NCBI RefSeq assembly: GCF_024623325.1
Contig: NZ_JANJZD010000008.1
Span: 62,001 to 126,000, forward strand
Direction: 5' to 3'
DNA from: Acetatifactor muris
GTDB lineage: Bacteria; Bacillota; Clostridia; Lachnospirales; Lachnospiraceae
DNA: 64,000 bases
Positions within the stretch are counted from its first letter, which is position 1. Each line of letters opens with the position of its first letter. The notes under the pieces were generated by a model. The model was not told the DNA's origin and did not search any database. It was given only the letters and a program-made list of their open reading frames with translations. Positions 44,887-54,402 of the stretch are shown one piece after another. Both the position numbers and the translations under genes were made by a program.

Positions 44887-45603
44887 CTAATCCCTCAGAA
44901 CCAGATTCCGAATCTTCCGGAAGTCTCCGTCCATCACACGATAAGTGGCCTGAACTCTGCCGTATTCTTTCGGCGATATATCCGTATGAATATACAGCGA
45001 ATCCATGCCTGCCCTGCGGGCTCCGGTAATATCCGCACTCTCGTCATTTCCAATCATGATACACTCCGCGGGATTCAGTTCAAAGTGCCGCAGAAGACTT
45101 TCAAAAAATACGGGAGAAGGCTTCTTACATCCCTGCTCCGACGAAATGAAAATGCCGTCAAAATACGGCGTAAGTCCCAGCATCTCAATCTCCGGCCTGG
45201 TAAAATCCGTCTGAGCATTGGACAGCAGATAAACTTTCTTCTCCCGCCGCCGCAATTCTCCCAGCAGCTCCTTCACCCCGTCATAGGCCCGGATATATTC
45301 CCTGGACAGCGCCCGAAATGTAATCGCCGTCATTTTCGCCTGCTGTACATCACAAGGAACCTTTTTCTCCTGATATAACAGCGCAAATACTTTCGTCAAA
45401 TCCGGCTCCGCCTCTTCCCCGCCGATTCTTCTGCTCTCTTCCCGCTCCAGAAAACGGAATCTTTCCCGGATCTGTGCCGCACTGTAACAGGCTCCCAGTG
45501 CCGAATATATTTCACTCATTTTTTCCCACAACAGGGGATTCTCCTCGTCTGTGCGGATATCCGCCAGAGTCCCGTAAAAATCAAATATATAATTACGATA
45601 CAT
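44887..45603 (-). CDS. HAD-family hydrolase (YjjG-like)
   Basis: The protein has 238 residues. HAD motifs are FDFYGTLADIRTDEEN with the nucleophile and acid Asp residues, motif II LLSNAQTDF, the Lys in GCKKPSPVFFESLL, and motif IV MIGNDESADITGARRAGM. It should dephosphorylate a small phosphorylated metabolite. It lies 28 bases upstream of truA on the same strand and is probably cotranscribed. Confidence 0.88.
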   Translation of the reverse strand: MYRNYIFDFYGTLADIRTDEENPLLWEKMSEIYSALGACYSAAQIRERFRFLEREESRRIGGEEAEPDLTKVFALLYQEKKVPCDVQQAKMTAITFRALSREYIRAYDGVKELLGELRRREKKVYLLSNAQTDFTRPEIEMLGLTPYFDGIFISSEQGCKKPSPVFFESLLRHFELNPAECIMIGNDESADITGARRAGMDSLYIHTDISPKEYGRVQATYRVMDGDFRKIRNLVLRD

Positions 45604-45710
45604 AATTTTCCTTATCTTAATTCTGTCATCGTCTGTTCTATTATTTCAGCTCTGTCACTGCCGGCACAGCGCCATTTTCTGCGGTAACTTTCACTTCACA
45701 ATTGCCGTTT

Positions 45711-47747
45711 TCAGCTCCGCAGCGCATCATACACCCGCAAAATCTCACCCACACTCCATGCCTGGGCGAAGCATCCCTTCGAGGATACGGGACTGCCGCC
45801 GTCATAGATTTCCGGCAGCTGGCCGATGCATCCCTCCCTCAGCGCGGCGTTGATGCTTTCCAGCTGCCTGTCTACATATTGCTTTGCCTCTTCCGAGTAA
45901 CCGTGTACTTTCAGGTAAGCCAGGTAATAGCCTCCCAGCGGGAATACCCATACCGTGCCCTGGTGATAGGCCAGATCACGTTCCAGCTGCGGCCCGCCAT
46001 AAAATGCATGAAATTCTTCATCTGCCGGATCTAAAGTGCGCAGGCCGTAAGGTGTATACAATTTCCGGAACACCATCTCCACCACCTGCTTTTCCCGCTG
46101 CTGCGGCAGCACGGAAAACGGAAGCGACACCGCCCAAATCTGGTTGCATCGAATCTGGTTGTCCGCTTTCGTTCCGGAAATCACATCCTTCAGGCAGCCC
46201 GCCTCTTCATTCCAGAACTGTCCGAAACTTTCCTTCACCTTCCCGGCCATCCGGGCATAATCCTTCTCGTCCTCCGGATAAAACTTTCGAAACTCGTTCA
46301 TGATGCACAGGGCATTATACCAATATGCATTGATTTCCACGGGCTTTCCGTGCCTGGGCGTGGGAAGAATCTCTCCCACACGCACATCCATCCAGGTCAC
46401 CTGATCGTAATCCTGTCCGGCCATAATCAGCCCGTCTTCATCCATTTTGATGCCATATTCCGTTCCCTTTTCATACCAGCTTATGATTTCTTTCATCGTC
46501 TGATATGCACTTTTCACCAGGATGCTGTCCTGGGTCCTTCTGTAATATTCATACACTGCCAGAATAAACAGTAGCGAAGCATCCACAGTGTTATACCCGG
46601 GCGACTCCTTTCCCTCCGGAAAGAGATTGGGCATGAGTCCTTTTCTGCAATAGGTCATAAAAGTCTGCAGAATACTCTCCGCCGTTTCATATCTGCGAGT
46701 TGCCAGGCAGCATCCCACCATGGCAATCATAGTATCCCTCCCCCAGTCCTCAAAAAAAGGAAAACCGGCCAATATTGTCTGCTTTGCTGTGGAAGAGCGA
46801 TAGGAAATAAACTGATGCGCACTCTGAACGAGAACCTGTGCCGTTTCATTCCGGAAATCAGCCTGCTCCCGTAATTCCTTCCTGTGTTCCCGCATGTTCT
46901 CAGTCATCTCCTCCACTCCCGGAAGATTGGTCGAAATTCCATACACCATCCAGAGCCTGCCGATCGCTCCGGAAGGTACTGCAATCTTCATGCAGTGATT
47001 CACTGCAGTTCTGCCGGTCTCTCTCCTTCCGTCGCAGGCATCATAGGCATAATAGAGGTTTTCACTGAAATTCAGCGGCAATTCCTCAAACTCCCCATTG
47101 GTCTGAAAATGCAGTGTCTGTCCGTTTGCGGCAATCCTCCCTTTCACCTCAGCAGCTTTCACGCCGTGCTCTCCGACAGTGCTTTCGTCTCGTTCCCCGT
47201 CCGCAATATCCCCCTGTGCTTTTACAGGTTTTGCACAGAGCAGCTCTACTGTGAACTTCTGTTCTTTTGAAAGCAGATTTCCTTTTGGCACAAACTGCAG
47301 GTGCGGATATACCTCCAGCGACACTTCCTCCCCGGAAGAATTTCTGATTTCATAGGATATTCCAACGGAATTCTCCCCCTGCATCAGCACAATGGTCCGC
47401 ACCACCTCCACACCCTTTGCCAGATAGGTCCATTGGGGATAATCTTCATAGGAAAATTCCGTCTGCCAGAGATATCCTTCCTCCCTGTCCGCAGGCTTCT
47501 CATAGGCCTGACTGGAAATATGTATCCGTTCTGCCCCGATGCACAATATTTCTTCCAGACGGTGAATCATATTATATCGGTGATTAGGAGAATGCACACA
47601 GGCCATCAACACCGCATGATCATTCCGTCCGCAGGAACCAATCATGGTAAGCGACGAAAATCCCCCCAGGCCATTCGTCATCAAATAGCAATTTTCCTCT
47701 CCCCGCTCAAAACTCTTCCAGTCCTGTTTTCCATAGATAAACTTCAT
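45711..47747 (-). CDS. Glycogen debranching enzyme (amylo-alpha-1,6-glucosidase family)
   Basis: The protein has 678 residues from the ATG at 47747, preceded by GGAGG; the frame is open upstream to 47816. The N-terminal beta domain has YLMTNGLGGFSSLTMIG. The catalytic alpha/alpha domain has LAGFPFFEDWGRDTMIAM, DASLLFILAVYEYY, VTWMDVRVGEILPTPRHG, cited by TWMDVRVGE, and HQGTVWVFPLGGYYL. It removes alpha-1,6 branches from glycogen-like glucans. It ends the alpha-glucan gene group behind malQ. Confidence 0.9.
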   Translation of the reverse strand: MKFIYGKQDWKSFERGEENCYLMTNGLGGFSSLTMIGSCGRNDHAVLMACVHSPNHRYNMIHRLEEILCIGAERIHISSQAYEKPADREEGYLWQTEFSYEDYPQWTYLAKGVEVVRTIVLMQGENSVGISYEIRNSSGEEVSLEVYPHLQFVPKGNLLSKEQKFTVELLCAKPVKAQGDIADGERDESTVGEHGVKAAEVKGRIAANGQTLHFQTNGEFEELPLNFSENLYYAYDACDGRRETGRTAVNHCMKIAVPSGAIGRLWMVYGISTNLPGVEEMTENMREHRKELREQADFRNETAQVLVQSAHQFISYRSSTAKQTILAGFPFFEDWGRDTMIAMVGCCLATRRYETAESILQTFMTYCRKGLMPNLFPEGKESPGYNTVDASLLFILAVYEYYRRTQDSILVKSAYQTMKEIISWYEKGTEYGIKMDEDGLIMAGQDYDQVTWMDVRVGEILPTPRHGKPVEINAYWYNALCIMNEFRKFYPEDEKDYARMAGKVKESFGQFWNEEAGCLKDVISGTKADNQIRCNQIWAVSLPFSVLPQQREKQVVEMVFRKLYTPYGLRTLDPADEEFHAFYGGPQLERDLAYHQGTVWVFPLGGYYLAYLKVHGYSEEAKQYVDRQLESINAALREGCIGQLPEIYDGGSPVSSKGCFAQAWSVGEILRVYDALRS

Positions 47748-47952
47748 TGTAACCTCCATGCTGTCATATCTTTTCTCTCTTTCCGCAGGCGCTGATTCTT
47801 GCTTCCCCGGTGTCATTTCTGCCGTACTTTCTTCTCCCCGTTTTCGTCGGTGCGCTCTCCCGCACTGACGTCGGTGCTGTCTTCTCCTGCTATTTACAGG
47901 CTAAACCTTCACTGTTTCACGCACTGTCCTCTGCCCCGGGGCACTCCTTTTC

Positions 47953-49701
47953 TTATGCCTTCTCCGATACCGGTTCTTCCTGCTTCTTCCACACAGTCTT
48001 CGATTTTCTCTCCTCTGCCTTCTCAGTCTCCGACTTTGCTTTATCCTCCTGCGCCTTCTCCGTTCCCGACTTTGCTTTCTCTTCCTGCGCCTTGTTCCGC
48101 TCCGACTTTGGTTTCTCTGCCCTCGCCTTCTGTTTCTTCTCCTTCTCCAGCTTTGCCTTCTCCTCTGCCGCCTTCTTCTGCGCAAGTTTCTCTTTCTCTA
48201 TCTGCTGCTTCTCCTCCGAAAGTCTGCTGCTGATTCTGGTCAGCCGGTAGATTTTCTCACGCATTTCTTCCGAAAGCATCTGTGCATCCATCCGCCATTC
48301 CCAGTTTCCTCCAAGGGTGGACGGCTTGTTGATTCTGGCCTCCGCATCCAGCCCCAGATAATCCTGAAGCGGCGTAATACAGGTATTGGCGGAGCTCATC
48401 ATGGCCAGGCGCACAAAATCCCAGTATTTCCTCTCGTCCGGCGTATCCGCATTATCCATGTATTCCTGGGCAAAAGCTCTGGATTCCGCGTCCAGTCCCT
48501 TCCACCACTGCACCAGTGTCTCGTTGTCGTGAGTTCCGGTATATACCACACAGTTTCTGTCATAGCTGTGGGGCAGATAATCAGTCTCTTCCCTGGGGTC
48601 AAAGGCAAATTCCAGCACCTTCATCCCCGGATATCCGCTATCCTTCAGCAACTGCACCACGGAATCCGTGAGAAAGCCCAGGTCTTCCGCGATAATCGCC
48701 TTGTCGCCCAGTCTGCTTTTCAAAGCCCTGAACAGCTCCATCCCGGGCCCTTTCTCCCAATGACCGTTTATGGCAGTCTCCGCGCCGAAAGGAATGCTGT
48801 AATACTCGTCAAATCCACGGAAATGGTCAATTCTCACCACATCATACAGTTTGAAGCAATGCTCCAGCCGCCTGCACCACCAGTGAAAATTCGTCCGGGT
48901 GTGATAGTCCCATTTATACAGCGGATTCCCCCACAACTGCCCCGTGGCGGAAAATGCATCGGGAGGACAGCCTGCCACGGCCGTGGGCCGATAATCCTCG
49001 TCAAACTGGAACATTTCCGGATTTGCCCAGGCATCTGCCGAGTCAAAGGCCACATAAATGGGAATGTCTCCGATAAACTGAATTCCGTTTTCATTGGCGT
49101 ATTCCTTCAGTTTCGTCCACTGTACATGAAACTGGAACTGAAGATATTTGTAGAACTCAATGTCAAAGTAACACTCTCTTCTGTAATAATCCAGCGCATT
49201 GGACCAGCGTTTCCTGATATCCTCCGCCCATTCGTCCCATGCGGCTCCCTCAAACCGGAGCTTCACCGCCATGAAAAGAGCATAATCCTCCAGCCAGTCC
49301 GCGTTTTCCTGTGTAAAAGAAATAAATTCCGGATTCTTCGCGATATTGCTTCGCTCATAGGCCAGGTGCAGCAGAGAAAACCGCTGCTCATATATTTTCC
49401 CGTAATCGATTCGGTTGGGATCATCACCGAAATCACATGCCTCACATTCCTCCTCCGTCAGCATCCCCTCTTTTACCAGTGTCTCCAAATCAATAAAATA
49501 AGGATTCCCTGCAAAAGAGGAAAAAGACTGATAAGGGGAATCTCCATAACTGGTAGGGGAAAGCGGAAGAATCTGCCAGTAACTCTGTCCCGCCTCTTTC
49601 AGCCAGTCCACAAAATCATACGCTTCTCTGGAAAAACAGCCAATGCCGTACCGGGACGGCAGGCTGGCAATCGGAAGCAGTAACCCGCTCGCTCTTTTCA
49701 T
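47953..49701 (-). CDS. malQ: 4-alpha-glucanotransferase with a charged C-terminal tail
   Basis: The protein has 582 residues from the ATG at 49701, which follows AAAGGAG. It is a GH77 enzyme: LPSRYGIGCFSREAYDFVDWL, cited by SRYGIGCFS, GDIPIYVAFDSADAW, the nucleophile region RIDHFRGF, the acid/base in AEDLGFLT and YTGTHDNETLVQW. It transfers maltodextrin segments between glucans. After about residue 490 comes a 90-residue tail almost wholly of Lys, Glu, Ala, Gln and Ser with EKA repeats, absent from ordinary MalQ. Confidence 0.92.
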   Translation of the reverse strand: MKRASGLLLPIASLPSRYGIGCFSREAYDFVDWLKEAGQSYWQILPLSPTSYGDSPYQSFSSFAGNPYFIDLETLVKEGMLTEEECEACDFGDDPNRIDYGKIYEQRFSLLHLAYERSNIAKNPEFISFTQENADWLEDYALFMAVKLRFEGAAWDEWAEDIRKRWSNALDYYRRECYFDIEFYKYLQFQFHVQWTKLKEYANENGIQFIGDIPIYVAFDSADAWANPEMFQFDEDYRPTAVAGCPPDAFSATGQLWGNPLYKWDYHTRTNFHWWCRRLEHCFKLYDVVRIDHFRGFDEYYSIPFGAETAINGHWEKGPGMELFRALKSRLGDKAIIAEDLGFLTDSVVQLLKDSGYPGMKVLEFAFDPREETDYLPHSYDRNCVVYTGTHDNETLVQWWKGLDAESRAFAQEYMDNADTPDERKYWDFVRLAMMSSANTCITPLQDYLGLDAEARINKPSTLGGNWEWRMDAQMLSEEMREKIYRLTRISSRLSEEKQQIEKEKLAQKKAAEEKAKLEKEKKQKARAEKPKSERNKAQEEKAKSGTEKAQEDKAKSETEKAEERKSKTVWKKQEEPVSEKA

Positions 49702-49711
49702 ATCTCCTTTT

Positions 49712-51745
49712 TTACTCCTTTCTCTTTCCCAGCAACATGCCGCCATGGGCAGCCACCCGGATACTGTTTTCCGTTATTTCGGCCCTTCTGCGGCAGTCCG
49801 CCTCTTTTTCATCCGCCAGAACCTCCCAGAAGCTCTCCCGTATTACAGGCTGCAGCGTGCTCTGCTTCCTGACTGTTCGATTCCCGGGATTTCTTCCTCC
49901 TTCTTCCGGATCCTTCACTGCCTTCCCGTTCCACACAGGCTCCGACATCTCAATGAGACAGTCTTCGGAAGAAGCATTATATATAATGAACAATTCCTCC
50001 CATGGACAGAGACGAGTATCTCTGTTGTCTACCTGAAATGACACCACGCCGTCCCCGTGGATCCTGGCGTTGGTAATTCTGGCGGCAGCATCCGGCGATT
50101 TATCACACAGCCCCGGCAGACATTTCCGCAGGCGTATCAGTCCTTTATAGTAGTGTACCAGATCTTTGTATTCAACGGTCCTGTGCCATCTGAGCATATT
50201 CAGCTCCGGCGTTGAACAGTAGCTGTTGTCCTCTCCATGCTTCGTTCGTCCGAACTCCTCCCCGGCCTGCAGAAACAGATTCCCCTGACAGGTAAAATAG
50301 ATGAAGGCGGCCAACTTATTGGCGGCAAGCACATCCTCATACTGCCTGTCAAAATCCGCATTCTCCCGGTGCATGGACAGTACCAGCTTATCCCAGAGCG
50401 TAAAGTTGTCATGGGCCGACACATAATTGACAATCTGTCCGCAGCTTTTGGGCAGAAAACATGCACCGCCGTCCTTCCAGCCTGTTACCGCATGAAGAAT
50501 TGCCGATTCCAGATTTTCTCCCCCGTTGACAAATCCCGGCTCCCGGCTGTAGAACACACTGCCCTTTATGGCATCCCTGGTGTCATCGCTGAAGATGCCG
50601 ATTCCCTCACTCAAATAGCCTGTATTCTTCTTCACGGCGGGTCTGGTTCCCTTTTCCAGGGGAGAGTCATCCGCACTCCAGGGCTCTCCGTACAGCATTT
50701 TCTCGCCAACACCGAACGCCTCGTCCAGCTCCCTGCGAATCCGGTTCATCAGTTCCACTGTCAACAGCCCCATCAAATCAAAGCGGAATCCGTCCAAATG
50801 GTATTCTCTGGCCCAGTACATCACGGAATCTGCAATATAGTTATCAACCATGGAGCGCCCCACCGCAATATCATTTCCACAGGCGGAACCGTTGGAGAGA
50901 CTGCCGTCCTCCATGTAACGGTAATAATAATCCGGCATCATTCTCTGGAACCACGAATCGTTCTCATGAGTATGATTATATACCACATCCATAATAACTC
51001 TTATTCCGTTTTTGTGCAATGCCTGAATCATTTCCTTGCATTCCCGGATTCGGACCGTCCCGTCCGAGACATCCGTGGCATAGGAGCCTTCCGGCACATT
51101 ATAGTTCACAGGGTCATACCCCCAGTTAAACTGTTTCTCATCTCCTGCTTCATCCACGGACCCAAAGTCAAAAAAGGGGAGCAGATGCACATGCGTAATC
51201 CCCAGCTTTTTCAGATATTCCATACAAGTGGGATATTCTCCCCCTGTCCCTGTCACCGTAAATGCCTTATATTTCCCCCTGTATGCTTCCGGCACACCGC
51301 TTTCCGTATCATAGGAGAAATCCTTGATGTGCAGCTCGTATATAATCCGCTCCTCCCCCTGTTTTGGCGCTCTGTCAGACTGGAAGCCCGGCGGATCTGT
51401 CTGTCTCAAATCCACCACCATGCTCCTTCCTCCGTTGCAGCTGCAGCCTACCGCATAAGGGTCCGCAGTTCTTGTATCCTTCCCCTCCGTTCTTACCAGA
51501 TAGTCGTAATAAATTCCGTGGAGATTTTCCTGAAAGGCAAGCTTCCAGACACCTTTTTCCTCCGCATTCAGCTCCTTTCTGAGGAAGCTTTCCGCGGTTT
51601 GGTCCCGATACAGACGCAGTTCCACTCTCTCGGCCAAAGGACTCCATACCTTGAATACTGTGCTCCCCTCTGCACAGACCGCGCCCAAATCCTTTCCGTC
51701 ATACCGGAATTTCGCGTCAAATTCTTCACCGGCGAAAAAAGCCAT
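49712..51745 (-). CDS. pulA: Type I pullulanase
   Basis: The protein has 677 residues without a signal peptide. An N-terminal CBM48-like region precedes a GH13 barrel with the pullulanase signature NWGYDPVNYNVPEGSY and the four regions DVVYNHTH, GFRFDLMG (nucleophile Asp), GEPWS (acid/base Glu) and SAHDNFTLWD. It cleaves alpha-1,6 links in branched maltodextrins inside the cell. It lies ten bases before malQ and is probably cotranscribed with it. Confidence 0.93.
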   Translation of the reverse strand: MAFFAGEEFDAKFRYDGKDLGAVCAEGSTVFKVWSPLAERVELRLYRDQTAESFLRKELNAEEKGVWKLAFQENLHGIYYDYLVRTEGKDTRTADPYAVGCSCNGGRSMVVDLRQTDPPGFQSDRAPKQGEERIIYELHIKDFSYDTESGVPEAYRGKYKAFTVTGTGGEYPTCMEYLKKLGITHVHLLPFFDFGSVDEAGDEKQFNWGYDPVNYNVPEGSYATDVSDGTVRIRECKEMIQALHKNGIRVIMDVVYNHTHENDSWFQRMMPDYYYRYMEDGSLSNGSACGNDIAVGRSMVDNYIADSVMYWAREYHLDGFRFDLMGLLTVELMNRIRRELDEAFGVGEKMLYGEPWSADDSPLEKGTRPAVKKNTGYLSEGIGIFSDDTRDAIKGSVFYSREPGFVNGGENLESAILHAVTGWKDGGACFLPKSCGQIVNYVSAHDNFTLWDKLVLSMHRENADFDRQYEDVLAANKLAAFIYFTCQGNLFLQAGEEFGRTKHGEDNSYCSTPELNMLRWHRTVEYKDLVHYYKGLIRLRKCLPGLCDKSPDAAARITNARIHGDGVVSFQVDNRDTRLCPWEELFIIYNASSEDCLIEMSEPVWNGKAVKDPEEGGRNPGNRTVRKQSTLQPVIRESFWEVLADEKEADCRRRAEITENSIRVAAHGGMLLGKRKE

Positions 51746-51820
51746 ATTCTCAGCTATCCTTTTTTCACTTTCCCTGTCTCCTATTCAAAGTCGCTGCGCG
51801 ACGGCACTAAAGAAACCTAT

Positions 51821-51864
51821 TAAAAATGCTGCTACAAAATAAGCATTCGTATTCTGCAGCAGCA
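51821..51864 (-). terminator. Terminator-like hairpin after malG
   Basis: On the minus strand TGCTGCT and AGCAGCA pair across a 24-base loop and are followed by TTTTTA. It lies between malG and pulA, so the transporter genes may be a separate unit or partly attenuated before the enzyme genes. The large loop weakens the case. Confidence 0.45.
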
Positions 51865-51867
51865 CAC

Positions 51868-51920
51868 GGAACTGTCTCAAAATTTCCCTGACCATCGGTA
51901 AATTGTTTCGCGACAGTTCC
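51868..51920. repeat. Short palindromic element between malG and pulA
   Basis: GGAACTGTC and GACAGTTCC bound a 53-base imperfect palindrome with AAATT in both arms. A related half, GAACTGTCGCG followed by AAATTCC, occurs at about 10574 in another intergenic gap. It looks like a dispersed repeat or a protein-binding site; no function can be assigned. Confidence 0.5.
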
Positions 51921-51966
51921 TAAGTATAGTTTACATCACTTTACATCATATTGTCAGATTTTTCAC

Positions 51967-52839
51967 TTATCCCTTTACAGCTCCTGCAACGCCTTCCACA
52001 TAGCATCTCTGTGACAGCAGGAAGACAATGGCTATGGGAATGGAAATCAGCACACACCCCGCATAGAACTGCGTATAATAGTAATCCACGTATTCCTTTT
52101 CCAGCATGGTCCACAGGCCGATTGCTATTGTGTAGTATTTCGTGTCATTTCCCATGATAACCTTTGCAAAAATGTAGTCCACCCAGGGCCCCATAAAAGA
52201 GGTCAGCAGCGTATAGGTGATAATCGGCTTTGACAAAGGTATGGTAATCCTGATAAAGGTATCCCATTTCGTGGCGCCGTCGATATAGGCGGCCTCGTCG
52301 ATGGATCTGGGAATCGTATCAAAAAATCCCTTTGCCATATAGAATCCCAGACCCGCGCCTCCGGAATAGACCAGGATCAGCGACAGCTGTTTCAGCACAC
52401 CTGTCTCCAGCAATCCCAGACCTTTCAGAATGTAGTATACGGCAATCATGGACATGAAACCCGGGAACATACCCAGTATCATGGCAATATTCATGAAATT
52501 CTTGCGCATCTTGAAACGAAGTCGGCTCATAACATAAGATACGCACAACACAAAAAACGCCGAAAGTATCGTACTGAAAATTGCTATCACCAGTGTATTC
52601 AGAAACCACCTGGTAAAATCGATACTCGTTCCCCCAGTAATCTTGCTGTTCACTCCCTGCACCAGTTCCGTATAGTTGCTCAGAGTAAATCCTTTGGGCC
52701 AGATATAGGTTTTATAGGAACCGCCCTCCGCACGGAACGAAGTCAGGATAACAAATAAAATCGGCAGTACCCAGATAATGCTCAATACCGTCAGCAGCAC
52801 ATAACATGCTCCGTTGGTAATTCTTCTTTTCATTTTCAT
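51967..52839 (-). CDS. malG: Maltose/maltodextrin ABC transporter permease MalG
   Basis: The protein has 290 residues with six membrane segments. The permease motif contacting the ATPase reads EAAYIDGATKWDTFIRITIP. It pairs with MalF, whose stop overlaps this ATG (TAATG). No ATPase gene is present nearby, so a shared MsmX/MalK-type ATPase elsewhere is expected. Confidence 0.93.
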   Translation of the reverse strand: MKMKRRITNGACYVLLTVLSIIWVLPILFVILTSFRAEGGSYKTYIWPKGFTLSNYTELVQGVNSKITGGTSIDFTRWFLNTLVIAIFSTILSAFFVLCVSYVMSRLRFKMRKNFMNIAMILGMFPGFMSMIAVYYILKGLGLLETGVLKQLSLILVYSGGAGLGFYMAKGFFDTIPRSIDEAAYIDGATKWDTFIRITIPLSKPIITYTLLTSFMGPWVDYIFAKVIMGNDTKYYTIAIGLWTMLEKEYVDYYYTQFYAGCVLISIPIAIVFLLSQRCYVEGVAGAVKG

Positions 52840-54233
52840 TATTGGAACGCCCCCTCATCTTTGTAAGCACCTGTACGGTGGTAAGTTAACAGTGACAGAG
52901 TTGCAAGGATGATAAACGCCAGAATACCAATCACGGCGCCCAGGTTGTAGTCCTTCTGGGTGATGGTCAGCTTGTAAAGCCAGGTGACCAGCAAATCCGT
53001 TTTACCTGCGTAATAGTATTCCAGGGAATCGGGACCGCCGCCTGACAGAAGGAAAATCACGTTGAAGTTATTGATATTTCCTGTAAAGGAGGTAATCAGG
53101 TTGGGCGTCATTACAAATATCATGTAAGGCAGCGTAATCTTTCTGAAAATAACAGGAGCACTGGCACCGTCAATCTTCGCCGCCTCATACAGATCCGCAG
53201 GAATGTTCTGCAGAATGCCGGTGGTGGACAGCATGGTAAAAGGTACACCGATCCAGATATTGATACAGATAATGGTTATCTTCGCCAGCAGCGGGTCCGT
53301 GAAGAAAGGCACAGAATCCGTTGCCCCGATGATGCCGAAATCTCTCAGAAGTACATTGACAGGTCCGTTGGCATTGAAGATTGTTCTCATGGTCAGCAGC
53401 GTAACGAACTGGGGAACTGCCACGGAGAGCACGAACATAAATCTCCAGAAGCCTTTTCCCTTCGTACCCTTGCGGTTGATCAAAAGCGCCAGCAACAGTC
53501 CCAGGATGTAGCAGGTCACAGTGGCCGACACAGCCCAGATCAGCGTCCATCCCAAAACGGGCCAGAAAGTGGTGGCAAGAGAGCCGCTGGAAGCAATCAG
53601 CGATTTGAAGTTCTCCAGCCCCACCCAGGAGAACAGCGTTCCGGGCGGCTGATGCTCATGGTCATAGCTGGTAAAGGCAATGAGAATCATAAATACCAGC
53701 GGCACAATGGTAAATACAAGAATACCGATAATAGGAAAAGAAAGCAGAAACGCATGCAGATTCTCTTCGTGCAGGGAACGGATGTCATCCCGGAAAGTGG
53801 GAATATGCTGTCCCTTTGCCTTGCGTATCTGGGTGCAGTAAGCACTTTTTGCAGACATACAGGCTACAAAGAGAAATGCCGCAGTCAACACCAGAGTAAT
53901 AACGCCATACAGCAGACAGAGCATGGAATTATCACCCATGGAATACTCATAGATCCCCAGAGCCTCATTGTACACCTGCCCCTGTTCCACGGTGCCCAGA
54001 GTTATAAAGTCACCAATGGCTCCGATACCAAATACAATCATGTATACAAAATAGAGAATCTCCAGTGCCAGGAAAATCAATCCTCTGGCCACCTGTTTAT
54101 TCATTATGTTGCCAAGTCCGAAAACGATAAAGGAAAGTCTGGTAATGGTATCACCCTTTTTAAATACCTGCGAAATGCTTTCGTCCCTGGGCTTATCATA
54201 CTTAAGCGAAGCTTTTCTCTTAAAAAGTCCCAT
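52839..54233 (-). CDS. malF: Maltose/maltodextrin ABC transporter permease MalF
   Basis: The protein has 464 residues. A long N-terminal extension with extra membrane segments (residues 30-150) precedes the core permease. The ATPase contact motif is EAAKIDGASAPVIFRKITLP. The length and extension are typical of clostridial maltose permeases. It follows malE after 169 bases containing two stem-loops, which may set a lower expression level than malE. Confidence 0.92.
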   Translation of the reverse strand: MGLFKRKASLKYDKPRDESISQVFKKGDTITRLSFIVFGLGNIMNKQVARGLIFLALEILYFVYMIVFGIGAIGDFITLGTVEQGQVYNEALGIYEYSMGDNSMLCLLYGVITLVLTAAFLFVACMSAKSAYCTQIRKAKGQHIPTFRDDIRSLHEENLHAFLLSFPIIGILVFTIVPLVFMILIAFTSYDHEHQPPGTLFSWVGLENFKSLIASSGSLATTFWPVLGWTLIWAVSATVTCYILGLLLALLINRKGTKGKGFWRFMFVLSVAVPQFVTLLTMRTIFNANGPVNVLLRDFGIIGATDSVPFFTDPLLAKITIICINIWIGVPFTMLSTTGILQNIPADLYEAAKIDGASAPVIFRKITLPYMIFVMTPNLITSFTGNINNFNVIFLLSGGGPDSLEYYYAGKTDLLVTWLYKLTITQKDYNLGAVIGILAFIILATLSLLTYHRTGAYKDEGAFQ

Positions 54234-54250
54234 TAGATTTATCTCCTATC

Positions 54251-54379
54251 AGAGTTCCGCAGGTGCCCCTCGACACCCCTCACGGGAAGAATTGCCGGCC
54301 GCACAGCGTCCGTCAATCCTTCCGGGTGTCTTCGCTTCACCTGCTGATTAGAGTTCCGCAGGTGCCCCTCGACACCTGC
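54251..54379 (-). repeat. Duplicated stem-loop sequence between malE and malF
   Basis: A 27-base sequence (AGAGTTCCGCAGGTGCCCCT and seven more bases) occurs exactly twice, at 54251-54277 and 54350-54376. The copy next to malE forms GCAGGTG/CACCTGC. Stem-loops after the binding-protein gene commonly protect its mRNA and give more binding protein than permease; that role is inferred. Confidence 0.65.
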
Positions 54380-54402
54380 TGATTTATGTTCCCGCAAAAA
54401 TT

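Noticed and set aside
47901..48185. Arg-rich minus-strand frame of 94 codons
   Set aside because: It is an out-of-frame reading of the Lys/Glu repeat tail of malQ.
48529..49683. Plus-strand frame of 384 codons opposite malQ
   Set aside because: It is antisense to conserved GH77 motifs, with no start signals.
50237..51823. Plus-strand frame of 528 codons opposite pulA
   Set aside because: It mirrors the pullulanase codons on the other strand and shows no family motifs; pulA has all four GH13 regions.
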